Assembly: GCA_963816685.1 (NCBI GenBank)
Contig: CAWFMB010000014.1
Coordinates: forward strand, 372,001-436,000
Source of the DNA: CAVYUC01 sp963816685
Lineage (GTDB): Bacteria > Bacteroidota > Bacteroidia > Bacteroidales > Prolixibacteraceae
DNA length: 64,000 nucleotides
Direction of reading: 5' to 3'
The translations under genes were made by a program, and so were the position numbers. Below are positions 26,328 to 35,521 of the stretch, one piece after another. The notes beneath the pieces are model-generated. The model was not told where the DNA came from. It was given only the letters and a program-made list of their open reading frames with translations, and did no database searches. The first letter of the stretch is position 1. Every line of letters begins with the position of its first letter.

Positions 26328-26365
26328 CTCCCTCTCCTTAGGAGAGGGCCGGGGAGAGGCTTTTT
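26328..26365 (-). repeat. GC-rich interspersed palindromic element, copy 1
   Basis: CCTCTCC-TTA-GGAGAGG is followed by GCCGGGGAGAGGCTTTT. Same design as the elements at 32799, 53671 and 54917: a stem of CT-rich and AG-rich arms, a 3-nt loop, then a GGGGAGGGGCTTT-like tail. It abuts the mutB stop and may work as its terminator. Confidence 0.6.
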
Positions 26366-28505
26366 ATTTATATGCCTCAATCAAAATGCCCAAAATCTTT
26401 TTTGCAGCTGCAGCTACACTGGTTCCCGGGCCGAAGATGGCAACAGCACCTGCATCATACAGGTATTTGTAGTCCTGGGCAGGAATTACACCACCACAAA
26501 TAACCATAATATCGTCACGGCCAAGTTTCTTCAATTCTTCAATAACTGCTGGCACCAGTGTTTTATGTCCGGCGGCAAGTGATGAAACTCCTAGTACATG
26601 CACATCGTTTTCAACGGCCTGCCTGGCTGCTTCTTCCGGAGTCTGGAACAGCGGGCCTACATCCACATCGAATCCAAGGTCGGCATAACCTGTGGCTACC
26701 ACCTTTGCACCACGATCGTGACCATCCTGACCCATTTTGGCAACCATGATACGTGGCTGGCGGCCTTCCATTTCGGCAAACTGTTTTGCCAGTTCCTGTG
26801 CCTCTTTAAATTCGTCTTTTCCCTGTGCTTCCGATTTATACACGCCTTCAATTGTTCTGATTACTGCTTTGTATCTGCCCGCCACTTTTTCGCAGGCATC
26901 TGAAATTTCTCCCAAAGATGCACGTTTTTTTGCAGCATCAATTGCCAGGTCCAGTAAATTTCCTTTTCCGCTTTCCGCTGCTTTGGTAATCGCTGCCAGC
27001 GATGCCTGTACTTCTTCCTCGTTCCGTTCAGCACGTAACTTTTTCAATCGCTCAATTTGCGACAGGCGGACAGCTGTATTGTCAATGTCCAGAATATCGA
27101 TTGGATCTTCTTTCTCCAGCCGGTATTTGTTAATGCCGACTATGGTTTGTGTTCCGCTGTCGATTCTTCCCTGCGCCCGTGCCGCTGCTTCTTCAATACG
27201 CATTTTTGGTACACCGGTTTCAATGGCTTTGGCCATTCCGCCCAGCTTTTCCACTTCTTCAATCAGCGCCCAACCTTTGTGCGCCAGCTCGTTGGTTAAT
27301 GATTCAACGTAATATGATCCTGCCCATGGATCAAGCGAGCGGGTAATTTCAGTTTCCTGTTGCAGGTACAACTGGGTATTTCGTGCAATTCGTGCAGAGA
27401 AATCGGTGGGTAGTGCGATGGCTTCATCAAGTGCGTTTGTGTGCAAACTCTGAGTATGTCCCAGCACAGCGGCCATCGCTTCAATTGCCGTACGTCCGAC
27501 ATTGTTAAACGGGTCCTGCTCCGTAAGCGACCAGCCTGAAGTTTGCGAGTGTGTACGCAGTGCCATCGATTTAGGATTTTTAGGATGAAACTGTTTTACT
27601 ATTTTGGCCCATAACATCCGGGCAGCCCGCATTTTTGCAATTTCCATAAAATGATTCATGCCAACTGCCCAGAAGAAGGATAAACGTGGCGCAAACGAAT
27701 CAATATCCATTCCGGCATTTATTCCTGCACGGAGATATTCAAGTCCGTCGGCAAGGGTATATGCCATTTCAATATCTGCAGTAGCGCCGGCTTCCTGCAT
27801 GTGATAACCCGAAATAGAAATGGAGTTGAACTTCGGCATGTGTTTCGAAGTGAACTCAAAAATATCTGCAATAATTTTCATAGAGAAATCCGGCGGGTAG
27901 ATGTACGTATTCCGCACCATAAATTCTTTCAGGATATCGTTTTGAATGGTTCCTGAAAGCTGCTCCAGTGTAGCGCCCTGTTCCAGTCCCGTAACAATGT
28001 AAAAGGCCATAACCGGCAGCACTGCACCATTCATGGTCATCGATACCGACATTTTATCCAGCGGAATTTCATCAAACAGGATTTTCATGTCGAGAATGGA
28101 GTCGATGGCCACACCAGCTTTTCCAACATCTCCTACCACACGTGGGTGGTCGGAGTCGTAACCTCGGTGGGTTGCCAGGTCGAATGCTACCGAAAGACCT
28201 TTTTGCCCGGCAGCAAGGTTACGGCGGTAAAATGCATTTGATTCTTCGGCTGTTGAAAAACCGGCATACTGGCGAATGGTCCACGGGCGCATGGCATACA
28301 TCGCTGAATAGGGCCCGCGGAGGAATGGAGGCAATCCTGCAGCATAGTTCAGGTGTTCCATACCTTCCAAATCTTCTTTAGTGTACACAGGTTTCACCGG
28401 AATCTGCTCCGGCGTAATCCAGTCTTTTGCAAATCCAGTTTGGTTTCCGGATGCTTGTTTTGTTCCGGTGTTTAATATGTTGATGTTTTTAAAATCAGGT
28501 TTCAT
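26364..28505 (-). CDS. mutB: Methylmalonyl-CoA mutase large subunit
   Basis: About 713 residues from ATG 28505 (MKPDFKNINI); a GTG six codons further up is less likely. The TIM-barrel substrate domain opens with LPPFLRGPYSAMYAMRPWTIRQYAG and contains the active-site region GYHMQEAGATADIEMAYTLADG. The C-terminal B12 domain has the base-off signature DGHDRGAKVVA and VGPLFQTPEEAA. With the small subunit it interconverts succinyl-CoA and (R)-methylmalonyl-CoA in propionate metabolism, using adenosylcobalamin. Residues needed for catalysis look intact, in contrast to the frameshifted small subunit upstream. Confidence 0.95.
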   Translation of the reverse strand: MKPDFKNINILNTGTKQASGNQTGFAKDWITPEQIPVKPVYTKEDLEGMEHLNYAAGLPPFLRGPYSAMYAMRPWTIRQYAGFSTAEESNAFYRRNLAAGQKGLSVAFDLATHRGYDSDHPRVVGDVGKAGVAIDSILDMKILFDEIPLDKMSVSMTMNGAVLPVMAFYIVTGLEQGATLEQLSGTIQNDILKEFMVRNTYIYPPDFSMKIIADIFEFTSKHMPKFNSISISGYHMQEAGATADIEMAYTLADGLEYLRAGINAGMDIDSFAPRLSFFWAVGMNHFMEIAKMRAARMLWAKIVKQFHPKNPKSMALRTHSQTSGWSLTEQDPFNNVGRTAIEAMAAVLGHTQSLHTNALDEAIALPTDFSARIARNTQLYLQQETEITRSLDPWAGSYYVESLTNELAHKGWALIEEVEKLGGMAKAIETGVPKMRIEEAAARAQGRIDSGTQTIVGINKYRLEKEDPIDILDIDNTAVRLSQIERLKKLRAERNEEEVQASLAAITKAAESGKGNLLDLAIDAAKKRASLGEISDACEKVAGRYKAVIRTIEGVYKSEAQGKDEFKEAQELAKQFAEMEGRQPRIMVAKMGQDGHDRGAKVVATGYADLGFDVDVGPLFQTPEEAARQAVENDVHVLGVSSLAAGHKTLVPAVIEELKKLGRDDIMVICGGVIPAQDYKYLYDAGAVAIFGPGTSVAAAAKKILGILIEAYK

Positions 28506-28518
28506 TTTTTTCTTTTTT

Positions 28519-28544
28519 AACACTAAGACACAAAGACACGAAGG
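28519..28544. repeat. Inverted repeat arm left of the GxxExxY gene
   Basis: 26 nt that match the reverse complement of the arm at 28969-28995 at about 23 of 26 positions. Together they bracket the GxxExxY gene. Confidence 0.75.
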
Positions 28545-28937
28545 TTAGAAATAACCATTTATTTTTCGTTTTATGCCTTGTTTGATTAATGGTACATTAA
28601 AGTTTATGAGATAGCCGAGTTTAATATTTGCCAGTTTCATATAAGTTAGCAATTGAACTTCATGAACCGGCATTAAACATTCAACTGCTTTTAATTCTAT
28701 TATTATTGATTTTTCAATAAGTAAATCGATAAAGAAATCTTTTTGAAGTTTTTTGCCTTTGTAATATACCGGCAGTTGTAACTGCCTTTCTACATAAAGA
28801 TTCCGACTGGAAAGTTCTTCGTAAAGACAAATTTCATAAACAGATTCCAGCAAACCGGGACCTAATTCAGAATGTACTTCAAATGCAGAATTTACAATCT
28901 GTTTCCCAATTTTTTCTATTTCAATTTTTGAAATCAT
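28545..28937 (-). CDS. GxxExxY protein (PD-(D/E)xK nuclease-like fold)
   Basis: 130 residues, the usual family length. The name-giving motif is GPGLLESVYE (about 27-36); FFIDLLIEKSIIIELKAVE carries the D...ExK pattern of the PD-(D/E)xK superfamily. YLINFNVPLIKQGIKR is the family C-terminus. The role is unknown; these genes are often found singly between unrelated genes and next to short repeats. Here it separates mutA from mutB, normally adjacent, and is bracketed by 26-bp inverted repeats, so it looks like cargo of a small mobile unit. Confidence 0.88.
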   Translation of the reverse strand: MISKIEIEKIGKQIVNSAFEVHSELGPGLLESVYEICLYEELSSRNLYVERQLQLPVYYKGKKLQKDFFIDLLIEKSIIIELKAVECLMPVHEVQLLTYMKLANIKLGYLINFNVPLIKQGIKRKINGYF

Positions 28938-28968
28938 CTTAGGTTTATTTCATTTAACACGTAAGTCT

Positions 28969-28995
28969 CCTTCGTGTCTTAGTGCCTTTGTGTTT
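28969..28995. repeat. Inverted repeat arm right of the GxxExxY gene
   Basis: Starts CCTTCGTGTCTTAGTGCC and touches the mutA stop codon (28994-28996). It is the inverted partner of 28519-28544. Confidence 0.75.
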
Positions 28996-30857
28996 AAATT
29001 CCCAGAATCTTATGATACATTTTCAACTCTTCCAAAATATTACTCTTCACATGAATGAAGTTGCTAATGCCTTTTTCTTCCAGTTCGGCCTTACAGGCAG
29101 GATTTCCGGCAACTACCATTATTTCATTATCCAGCAGCTCAGCCACTTTCGGTGCAACTTCTGCATATTCTTCATCCGAACTGCATACCACAATAATGTC
29201 GGCACTTTTTGACCGGGCTGCAGCAACGCCTTCTTCCACGGTTTTAAAACCATTGGTGTCGATGACATCGAAACCGGCAACGGCAAAAAAGTTACAGCTA
29301 AACTGTGCTCGTGCCTTACGGAAAGCCAGGTTCCCGATGGTCAGCATAAAAACTACCGGACGTTTATTGTTTTTGGCGTAAACGTCGGTTTTATAACGCA
29401 GTGCTTCAAATGCCTGTGCCCCACGATAAGGTTTCAGAGTTTCAACTTCAGCACCTTCTTCAGTAAAATCTGTGGGGTGGAAAACGGAAGCATCCAGTTC
29501 TCTTGTTAATTTCTCTGTGAAGTTGGGAAACTGGTTGGTCCCAAGAATATTGTCGCGGCGCTGTGCAATAGTTTGTATCGCGTTTGGCCGCCATTGTCTT
29601 AATTTCATTTTGAATAAAACCTTCGCGGAAAGCGGCTGTAAAACCACCTTTCTCCTGCACTTCCAGGAACAGTATCCAGGCTTGCTCTGCCAGCGAATTG
29701 GTAAGCGATTCGATGTAGTACGAACCGGCTGCCGGATCGGCAATCTTGTCGAGGTGCGACTCCTCTTTCAGCAAAATCTGCTGGTTGCGGGCAATGCGTT
29801 CCGAAAATTCGGTAGTATCTTCAAAAACAGCATTAAACGGCAAAACGGAAATCGAATCAGCTCCTCCCAATGCGGCCGACATGGCCTCGGTTTGGGTACG
29901 CAGCATATTTACGTAAGGATCGTAAACCGTTTTGTTGAACGTATTCGTTTCGCTATGAGACACCATTTTGGCGGAATCTTCATTTTCCGGAATATATGCT
30001 TTTACAATTTGTGCCCACAGCAGGCGTGCAGCGCGGAGCTTGGCAATTTCCATAAAATAGTTGTTGCCAATGCCAAAATTGAACTTAATGTTTTGGGCAA
30101 CCTCGTCAACGCCTAATCCGAGATCTGTTAGCTGCGTTAAATATTCAGCGCCCTGTGCCAGCGAAAATGCCAGTTCCTGTACAATGGAAGAGCCGCTGTT
30201 GGCAAAGAATTTTCCATGAACGCCTATAACCCTGAACTTTTTCAGCTCCGCTGTCTCTTCAATAATTGTTTTTAGTTCCGTAAATGCCTGCTCCCCAAGC
30301 TTTCCTTTTAAAACAAAAGAACCAATGGGGTCGATTGCTGAGGAACCAATAATCTCATCTTTTTTAAAGTTACCTGCGGAAATGAATTCAGCAAACGGGA
30401 CAGCGCAGTTGCAGTTTTCGCAACCACAAACAAAATTGGTTTCAATGGCTTCAAGGCAGATGTCTTTCAGGAGTATATCCAGGTCTGCTTTGGTTATTCT
30501 GGTGCTGCAGTCGAAATAAAATCCCAGTGAATCGGCACCTCGTCCCAACACGTTTAATGCTTTTTTATTTGCCTCTGTCAAGTCTTTTACAAAAATATCC
30601 TGACGGATGAACCAGTTATTGCCCGATTTTTTGTTTCCACGGACGTAAGGGAATTCTCCGGGCAATGTGTCAATAGAATTCAGTCCTTTAATGTTTTCTT
30701 CGCGGTAATAGGGTCGGACATTAAAACCTTCCCAGGTTCGCCAAACCAATGCCCGCTCATAATCGAGGCCTTTTAAATCGGCGTGTATTTTTGCTTCCCA
30801 CTCTTCAGTTGAAACGGGTGCAAAACCGGTAAAAAGCTTTTGCTCTTTTTCTGACAT
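28994..30857 (-). pseudogene. mutA: Methylmalonyl-CoA mutase small subunit, frameshifted
   Basis: Two frames together make one small subunit of about 620 residues. The first (from ATG 30857, MSEKEQKLFTGFAPVSTEEW) runs to KTMAAKRD; the second continues with IQTIAQRRDNILGTNQFPNF and ends EELKMYHKILGI. The total of 1864 nt is one more than a multiple of three, so a single extra base near 29575-29585 (in GTATCGCG on the plus strand) explains it. The degenerate B12-like C-terminal domain is otherwise intact (FDVIDTNGFKTVEEG, IIVVCSSDEEY). The subunit supports the catalytic MutB. No other damage is visible, so a recent mutation or an assembly error is possible. Confidence 0.85.
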
Positions 30858-31239
30858 GTTGAAAATTGTTTGTTAAAAAATCGAGTGGCAAAATTAGTTG
30901 AAATAAAAGATGGAGCGTGAGAATACTTGTCCATTTTGCCGAATCTTAACAAAAATCATGATTTGGAAGGTTTCTACTTTAGATTGAGTTAATATATCCT
31001 CTTGCTGAACAAACAGCAATTAATGAAAAACGCAGGCATTATTCGATATTAATACATATTTAACTTTTATTAACATACTCGATATAGCCCTTTAAAAACA
31101 GAGCATTCAATGATAAAAAATGCAATATTGTTTAAAAGATAAAATTAATAATTAAACAAAATGACGTTTAATGTTTTTATATATACGTGAAACAAAATTC
31201 AGAAAACAATTAAAGAGAAAAATTGAAAACAGTTAAAAA
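30858..31239. other. AT-rich intergenic region between divergent mutA and FAS1 genes
   Basis: 382 bp that must hold the promoters of both divergent units. It is AT-rich; I see no clear TTTG/TAnnTTTG pair, no ORF with coding character and no strong hairpin. Confidence 0.5.
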
Positions 31240-32166
31240 ATGAAAGTTATGAAAACAAAATTTGCACTAATTACGATGATGTTCCTGGCAACCGGATTAA
31301 TTTTTACGGCTTGTAACGATGATGAAGACCCGGCTCCTGAGATGGAATCAAAAAACATTGTGGAAGTGGCACAGGATGCCGGCCAGTTCAACAGTCTGCT
31401 TGAGGCTGCACAGAAAGCCGGATTGGCGGGGTTTTTAAGTACCGAAAACAATCTAACGGTTTTTGCACCCACAGATGCGGCATTTGCTTCACTGCTGCAG
31501 GATTTGGGATTAACATCACTGGATGATGTTCCGGCGGCTCTTCTGGCGCAGATATTATCGTACCATGTGATAGGAAGCAAAGCAATGGCGGCCGACCTCA
31601 GCCAGGGTTATTATCCCACGCTGGCCAAATTTGATGACAACAACATTTCGATGTATATCAAAACCGGAAATGGGGTGTCGATTAACGAAAATACGAAAGT
31701 AACTGCTGCCGATGTGGAAGCAAGCAACGGAATCATACATGTGGTGGATAAAGTGATACTCCCGCCAACCGTTGTGAATATTGCGCTGGCCAATGAAAAT
31801 TTCACCACGCTGGTGCAGGCGGTTGTAAAAGCAGGATTGGTGGATGCACTGAGCGGTGATGGGCCATTTACAGTATTTGCACCTACAAATGATGCGTTTG
31901 CTGCTTTATTTGCACAACTGGGGATTTCAGGAATTGATGATTTAACCGCCGAACAGTTGACGCCTATCTTAACCTACCATGTGGTTCCGGGAAATGTGTT
32001 ATCAACGGAACTGGCAAACGGCGAAGTAGGAACACTAAACGAGGGCAGTAAACTCACCATCAACCTTTCTTCCGGAGTAAAAATCAACGAAAGCGAAGTG
32101 GTGGCTGCCGATATTCAGGGCGCCAACGGAGTGGTACATGTGATTGATAAAGTTTTATTACCGTAA
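31240..32166 (+). CDS. FAS1 (fasciclin) lipoprotein with two domains
   Basis: 308 residues, lipobox GLIFTAC (Cys about 24). Two FAS1 repeats lie at about 42-172 and 178-307, each with the H1 box (NLTVFAPTDAAF; PFTVFAPTNDAF) and the H2 box (VVDKVILPP; VIDKVLLP). YHV motifs (ILSYHVIGSKAM; LTYHVVPGNVL) are also present. FAS1 proteins act in cell-surface adhesion; the ligand is unknown. The start ATG 31249 is an alternative. The second FAS1 gene follows 41 bp later. Confidence 0.92.
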   Translation: MKVMKTKFALITMMFLATGLIFTACNDDEDPAPEMESKNIVEVAQDAGQFNSLLEAAQKAGLAGFLSTENNLTVFAPTDAAFASLLQDLGLTSLDDVPAALLAQILSYHVIGSKAMAADLSQGYYPTLAKFDDNNISMYIKTGNGVSINENTKVTAADVEASNGIIHVVDKVILPPTVVNIALANENFTTLVQAVVKAGLVDALSGDGPFTVFAPTNDAFAALFAQLGISGIDDLTAEQLTPILTYHVVPGNVLSTELANGEVGTLNEGSKLTINLSSGVKINESEVVAADIQGANGVVHVIDKVLLP

Positions 32167-32207
32167 TATTTTTTAAAAACAAATTCAAATAGTACAAACA
32201 ATTAAAA

Positions 32208-32798
32208 ATGAAAACAATGAAAACAAAAATGAGAAACATCGCAATGGCACTGCTATTTGTTACTTCGGTATCTGCAGTTGGTGCAACTGAATTAAAAAAT
32301 TCAGAGTTTTTGAAAACGTATGAAGAGAGAATTATGGAACTGGAATCGTGGATGCTGAACCCGGCAACTTTTGGTATGGATGATTCAAAAACCGGCAGCA
32401 GTACGGTAGTTGAAATTGCTGTGGCCAATCCCGATTTCTCGATATTGGTGGATGCAGTTAAAAAAGCCGGTCTGGTGGATGCATTGAGCGCTGAAGGTCC
32501 TTTCACCGTTTTTGCACCAACCAATGAAGCTTTTAAAAGCCTTTTTGGCAAGCTTGGTGTTGATGGTGTGGAAGACTTAACAGCCGAACAACTGACACCG
32601 ATTCTTACTTATCACGTTGTTCCCGGAAAAGTAATGTCAACTGATTTATCCAATACTTCGGTAACAACCTTGAACGGCAAAAAAATAAAAGTTGATTTAT
32701 CCAATGGAGTAATGATTAACGACAGCGAAGTAGTTGCCGCCGATATTGAAGGAAAAAACGGAGTGGTTCATGTAATCGACAAAGTATTGATTCCGTAA
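32208..32798 (+). CDS. Secreted single-domain FAS1 (fasciclin) protein
   Basis: 196 residues, signal peptide about 1-27 (ALLFVTSVSAVGA). A linker of about 35 residues precedes one FAS1 domain (about 65-196) with PFTVFAPTNEAF, LTYHVVPGKVM and VIDKVLIP. The domain is clearly a paralogue of the second domain of the preceding lipoprotein (GLVDALS and DLTAEQLTPILTYHVVPG are shared), so the pair arose by duplication. It lacks a lipobox Cys and may be soluble or cell-associated. Confidence 0.9.
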   Translation: MKTMKTKMRNIAMALLFVTSVSAVGATELKNSEFLKTYEERIMELESWMLNPATFGMDDSKTGSSTVVEIAVANPDFSILVDAVKKAGLVDALSAEGPFTVFAPTNEAFKSLFGKLGVDGVEDLTAEQLTPILTYHVVPGKVMSTDLSNTSVTTLNGKKIKVDLSNGVMINDSEVVAADIEGKNGVVHVIDKVLIP

Positions 32799-32828
32799 GG
32801 CCCCTCCCAACCTCCCCGTGGGGAGGAG
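32799..32828 (+). repeat. GC-rich interspersed palindromic element, copy 2
   Basis: GCCCCTCCCAACCTCCCCG followed by TGGGGAGGAG, directly at the stop of the FAS1 gene. Read on the minus strand it has the same hairpin-plus-tail design as the copies at 26328, 53671 and 54917. Confidence 0.6.
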
Positions 32829-32847
32829 AAAGAAAAAAATACGCAAA

Positions 32848-32883
32848 AAATGCCGGCCCGAAATGAGCCGGCATTTCTTTTTA
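32848..32883 (+). terminator. Intrinsic terminator
   Basis: AAATGCCGGC (32848-32857) pairs with GCCGGCATTT (32867-32876), then CTTTTTATT. The same stem recurs at 42363 and 45062, and in damaged form at 41435. Confidence 0.8.
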
Positions 32884-32906
32884 TTCTTACAGGATTTAAA
32901 TGAAAC

Positions 32907-33500
32907 CTACTGTTTTAAGCCTAAGCCCAATTCAGGGCCAATTCTTAACATCGTTGAATTTTGAGAAGCAGTTGCAAATGCCTGATATCCTAAATTCAGT
33001 GTCACGTACTTTAAATCCTGTTGTAAATTTATACCTGACTTAACTCCCTGAGCTGTAAAGTTGGAATTGAGATTGAATTTCTCAGAATTATCAACAACTT
33101 CAAGCATGTCATTATGAAAGCTAAACAACCCTCCGCTGATGTAGGTTGAAAACTGAAAAACCGAAAAACGGGTAAAAAGTTCCGGCCCAAAATATATTCC
33201 ACCTCCATAGGATGCTGATCGTGCAGTGCTTGAAGCAAACGAGGAGTAGCTGTCATGGTCCGAAACAAACATTGAACCCAGCAGCCAATTCATATTTCTC
33301 TTTTTTGACGGGAAAATCATTTTAAGATCCGCACCGCTAATCAAATCGGGAAAATCAGCCTCTGTTAGCACACCGGAAGCACTTGGTTGCCCATAAGAAA
33401 ATCCCGCCAGATAGGATAGCCGCCATTCGTTGTTGCGTTCCGTTTGGCTCAATACCTGAATGCTAAAAAATAGAAATAAAAATAAGATTGGATATTTCAT
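32907..33500 (-). CDS. Outer membrane barrel-like protein
   Basis: 197 residues from ATG 33500, which exposes a signal peptide (MKYPILFLFLFFSIQVLSQ); an earlier ATG at 33557 would hide it. Alternating strands (WRLSYLAGFSYGQ, SYGGGIYFGPELFTRF, YVTLNLGYQAFA) and the end RIGPELGLGLKQ fit a small barrel. Function not recognised; single gene converging on the FAS1 operon. Confidence 0.6.
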   Translation of the reverse strand: MKYPILFLFLFFSIQVLSQTERNNEWRLSYLAGFSYGQPSASGVLTEADFPDLISGADLKMIFPSKKRNMNWLLGSMFVSDHDSYSSFASSTARSASYGGGIYFGPELFTRFSVFQFSTYISGGLFSFHNDMLEVVDNSEKFNLNSNFTAQGVKSGINLQQDLKYVTLNLGYQAFATASQNSTMLRIGPELGLGLKQ

Positions 33501-33644
33501 AACTTCGAATTTGAAAATGGTATCAAAGATTTCTCGCGAGTCAATAAAACCAGCCATGAAGGGTTGGCGTTTTCCTAAATTTAGTTTTAGATGAAAAAGA
33601 TAAGTAAATTTGCGGGTGTTTATAATCAGCTGCTTTTAACTTCT

Positions 33645-34310
33645 TCATTCTCTGCTAAAAATCGTATAGGAAGCAAAAATCGTTGTAACGGTGTTTTTAT
33701 AATCATAATTATCATAAACAGAAATATTTTTTAAACTTGGTTCATATGATAATCCTACTTTAAATTTGTTGATGGCTGCTCCAACTCTCATTAATATTCC
33801 ATATTCGATTCTTTTAAGTCCCTCTGTTGTTTCTCCATATGAATTCCATATAAAATTTCCTTTTTCAATATTCGTGCTTCCAGAATGTATATCCTTATAT
33901 TCATATCTCCCTGACAATCCAATACCCATATAAGGACCTGCATCAATAAAAAGACCAAATTTATTAGTAGGGATTGTTAATCTTAATAAAATAGGGATGT
34001 CTATATACCAAATGTTATAATCATAATCCCAACGGTCTTCAATAACAAAATGTTTGTTTCCGGCATCATGCAAACCTTTGGTTTGAATGAAAACACCTGG
34101 AATTAATGAAATATTTGATTGTAAAAAAAATTCACTCGTAACACCTATTTGAATCCCAGGATTGAAAACAAGATTTTCAAAACGATATTCATCTTTGAAT
34201 TTATATCTTGCACTAGTAGAGCTAAAACCTGCTTGTAAATCAATGTTTTGAGCACAAGTATTCACAATCGTCAATAGAAATAAGATAAAAAACAAAATAA
34301 TGGTTTTCAT
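33645..34310 (-). CDS. PorT-like outer membrane beta-barrel protein
   Basis: 221 residues from ATG 34310 (MKTIILFFILFLLTIVNTCAQ gives a good signal peptide). NIDLQAGFSSTSARYKF, VTSEFFLQSNISLIPGVF, FGLFIDAGPYMGIGLSGRYEY and FKVGLSYEPSLKNI are barrel strands of the PorT/OmpW-like type common in Bacteroidota. It is the last gene of the run 40843-33645. Function unknown. Confidence 0.7.
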   Translation of the reverse strand: MKTIILFFILFLLTIVNTCAQNIDLQAGFSSTSARYKFKDEYRFENLVFNPGIQIGVTSEFFLQSNISLIPGVFIQTKGLHDAGNKHFVIEDRWDYDYNIWYIDIPILLRLTIPTNKFGLFIDAGPYMGIGLSGRYEYKDIHSGSTNIEKGNFIWNSYGETTEGLKRIEYGILMRVGAAINKFKVGLSYEPSLKNISVYDNYDYKNTVTTIFASYTIFSRE

Positions 34311-34399
34311 AATGATTATTTTAGTTCGTAATAACAATTTACTTGCCAATAAAATTTTTAACAGAGGAGAAATTAACCTCCTCTGTTTATTTGTTAAAT

Positions 34400-34966
34400 T
34401 TATAATTTTGACACTACTAGTCTGCCCAAAATATATTTGTCTTTATAAAAAGCGCGCAAAAAATAATTACCTTCTTTCCAGGTTGTGGTATTGAATACCT
34501 TTTTATCACCTTTTATTTTTTGAATCTTTTCTAGTAAGTTTTGTTGTTGATCATATATCTCCAAATTCCAATCTTCGTTTAAGTCAAAGGGTTCCTCTTT
34601 ATTTGCAGATTCTATTATTAATGTAGTTTCACCAGAAGAAGGGTTAGGAGAAACAATCATAAAATACCCTCCACAAGAACCCTTATAAAGTGTTTCGGAA
34701 GATATAAGAACATCGCATGGATTTGTAACTTCATAATAGACATCCTGAAAACCATAGAAGGAAGTAGGAATTTCGAATAGTACATATCCCTCATCATCAT
34801 AATATAATACATCCCAACTAATCATATCCCAATAGATACTTGTCAAGTGCATGTCAATTAATGGATTCGCTCTCGCAAGAAGTTCATTTACATCTCCGGG
34901 ACAAAATTCATCAGGGTAAGTCCCGGTGATATCTTCAGAATAATATATAGTTATATTGCTAATCAT
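34400..34966 (-). pseudogene. Orphan C-terminal part of a type IX-secreted protein
   Basis: 188 residues with no signal peptide; a stop codon lies directly before the ATG at 34966. The last 85 residues are a type A sorting tail: MIVSPNPSSGETTLIIES, WNLEIYDQQQNLLEKIQ and the end YILGRLVVSKL. Such tails need an N-terminal Sec signal to work. The front part (about 1-95, with FCPGDVNELLARANP and VYYEVTNPCDVL) looks like the end of an Ig-like or adhesin domain. I read it as the remnant of a larger gene whose 5' end was lost; a very unusual short gene is the alternative. Confidence 0.6.
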
Positions 34967-34987
34967 TCATTTTAACTTTTAGGATAA

Positions 34988-35509
34988 TTATTGACTGAAA
35001 TGAAAATAATAGATCATTCCGAAGTTAAACGTAAAATAATCTAGTTGATGATCTGTAAATATTTTATTGAATGTAAGTTCGGTAAGTATTCTAAAACTAT
35101 TTGAGTTGCTTGGATTAAATGAAACTCCAACTGATGGTATAATTCCAATTCCATTTTCGCCATGCTCTACTCCCAAAGGATCCAAAAATCTTTTCTGAAA
35201 AAATCCGGAACTTAAGCCCAAATATGGTCTCACGGTATTTTTCAGAAAATAATAATTAAAATCTGCTTTTAACGAGCTTATCCTATATTTATCAGCTATT
35301 GATTTAAACCAAATATTTCCTATCATCAGGCCAATATCTGTTTTTGGATTAATAGAATAACCTATTAAAAGGTCGCCACCTATTCCATTGTCGATTTCAT
35401 TGGTACTATTTGTTGATAAAGTATATCCGGCATTAATACCAGTATAGGCCTGAGAATAAAGGAGCTGTACAAAAATTATTAAGCTGAAGAATAATGTAAG
35501 TTTTTTCAT
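34988..35509 (-). CDS. Outer membrane beta-barrel protein
   Basis: 173 residues, signal peptide about 1-19 (LLYSQA). Strands such as TGINAGYTLSTNSTN, GIGGDLLIGYSINPKTDIGL, VRPYLGLSSGFF and GIIPSVGVSFNPS end in FGMIYYFHFSQ, with the terminal aromatic expected by the BAM machinery. It follows the TonB receptor by 12 bp, so it belongs to that operon; a role as accessory channel or sensor is inference. Confidence 0.7.
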   Translation of the reverse strand: MKKLTLFFSLIIFVQLLYSQAYTGINAGYTLSTNSTNEIDNGIGGDLLIGYSINPKTDIGLMIGNIWFKSIADKYRISSLKADFNYYFLKNTVRPYLGLSSGFFQKRFLDPLGVEHGENGIGIIPSVGVSFNPSNSNSFRILTELTFNKIFTDHQLDYFTFNFGMIYYFHFSQ

Positions 35510-35521
35510 GTTATTTATGAT

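Noticed and set aside
26737..27312. 191-residue plus-strand frame
   Set aside because: Antisense shadow of mutB.
28505..28523. GTG start for mutB at 28523
   Set aside because: The added residues are LKKKK from an A-rich stretch at the edge of the inverted repeat; the ATG at 28505 matches the family start.
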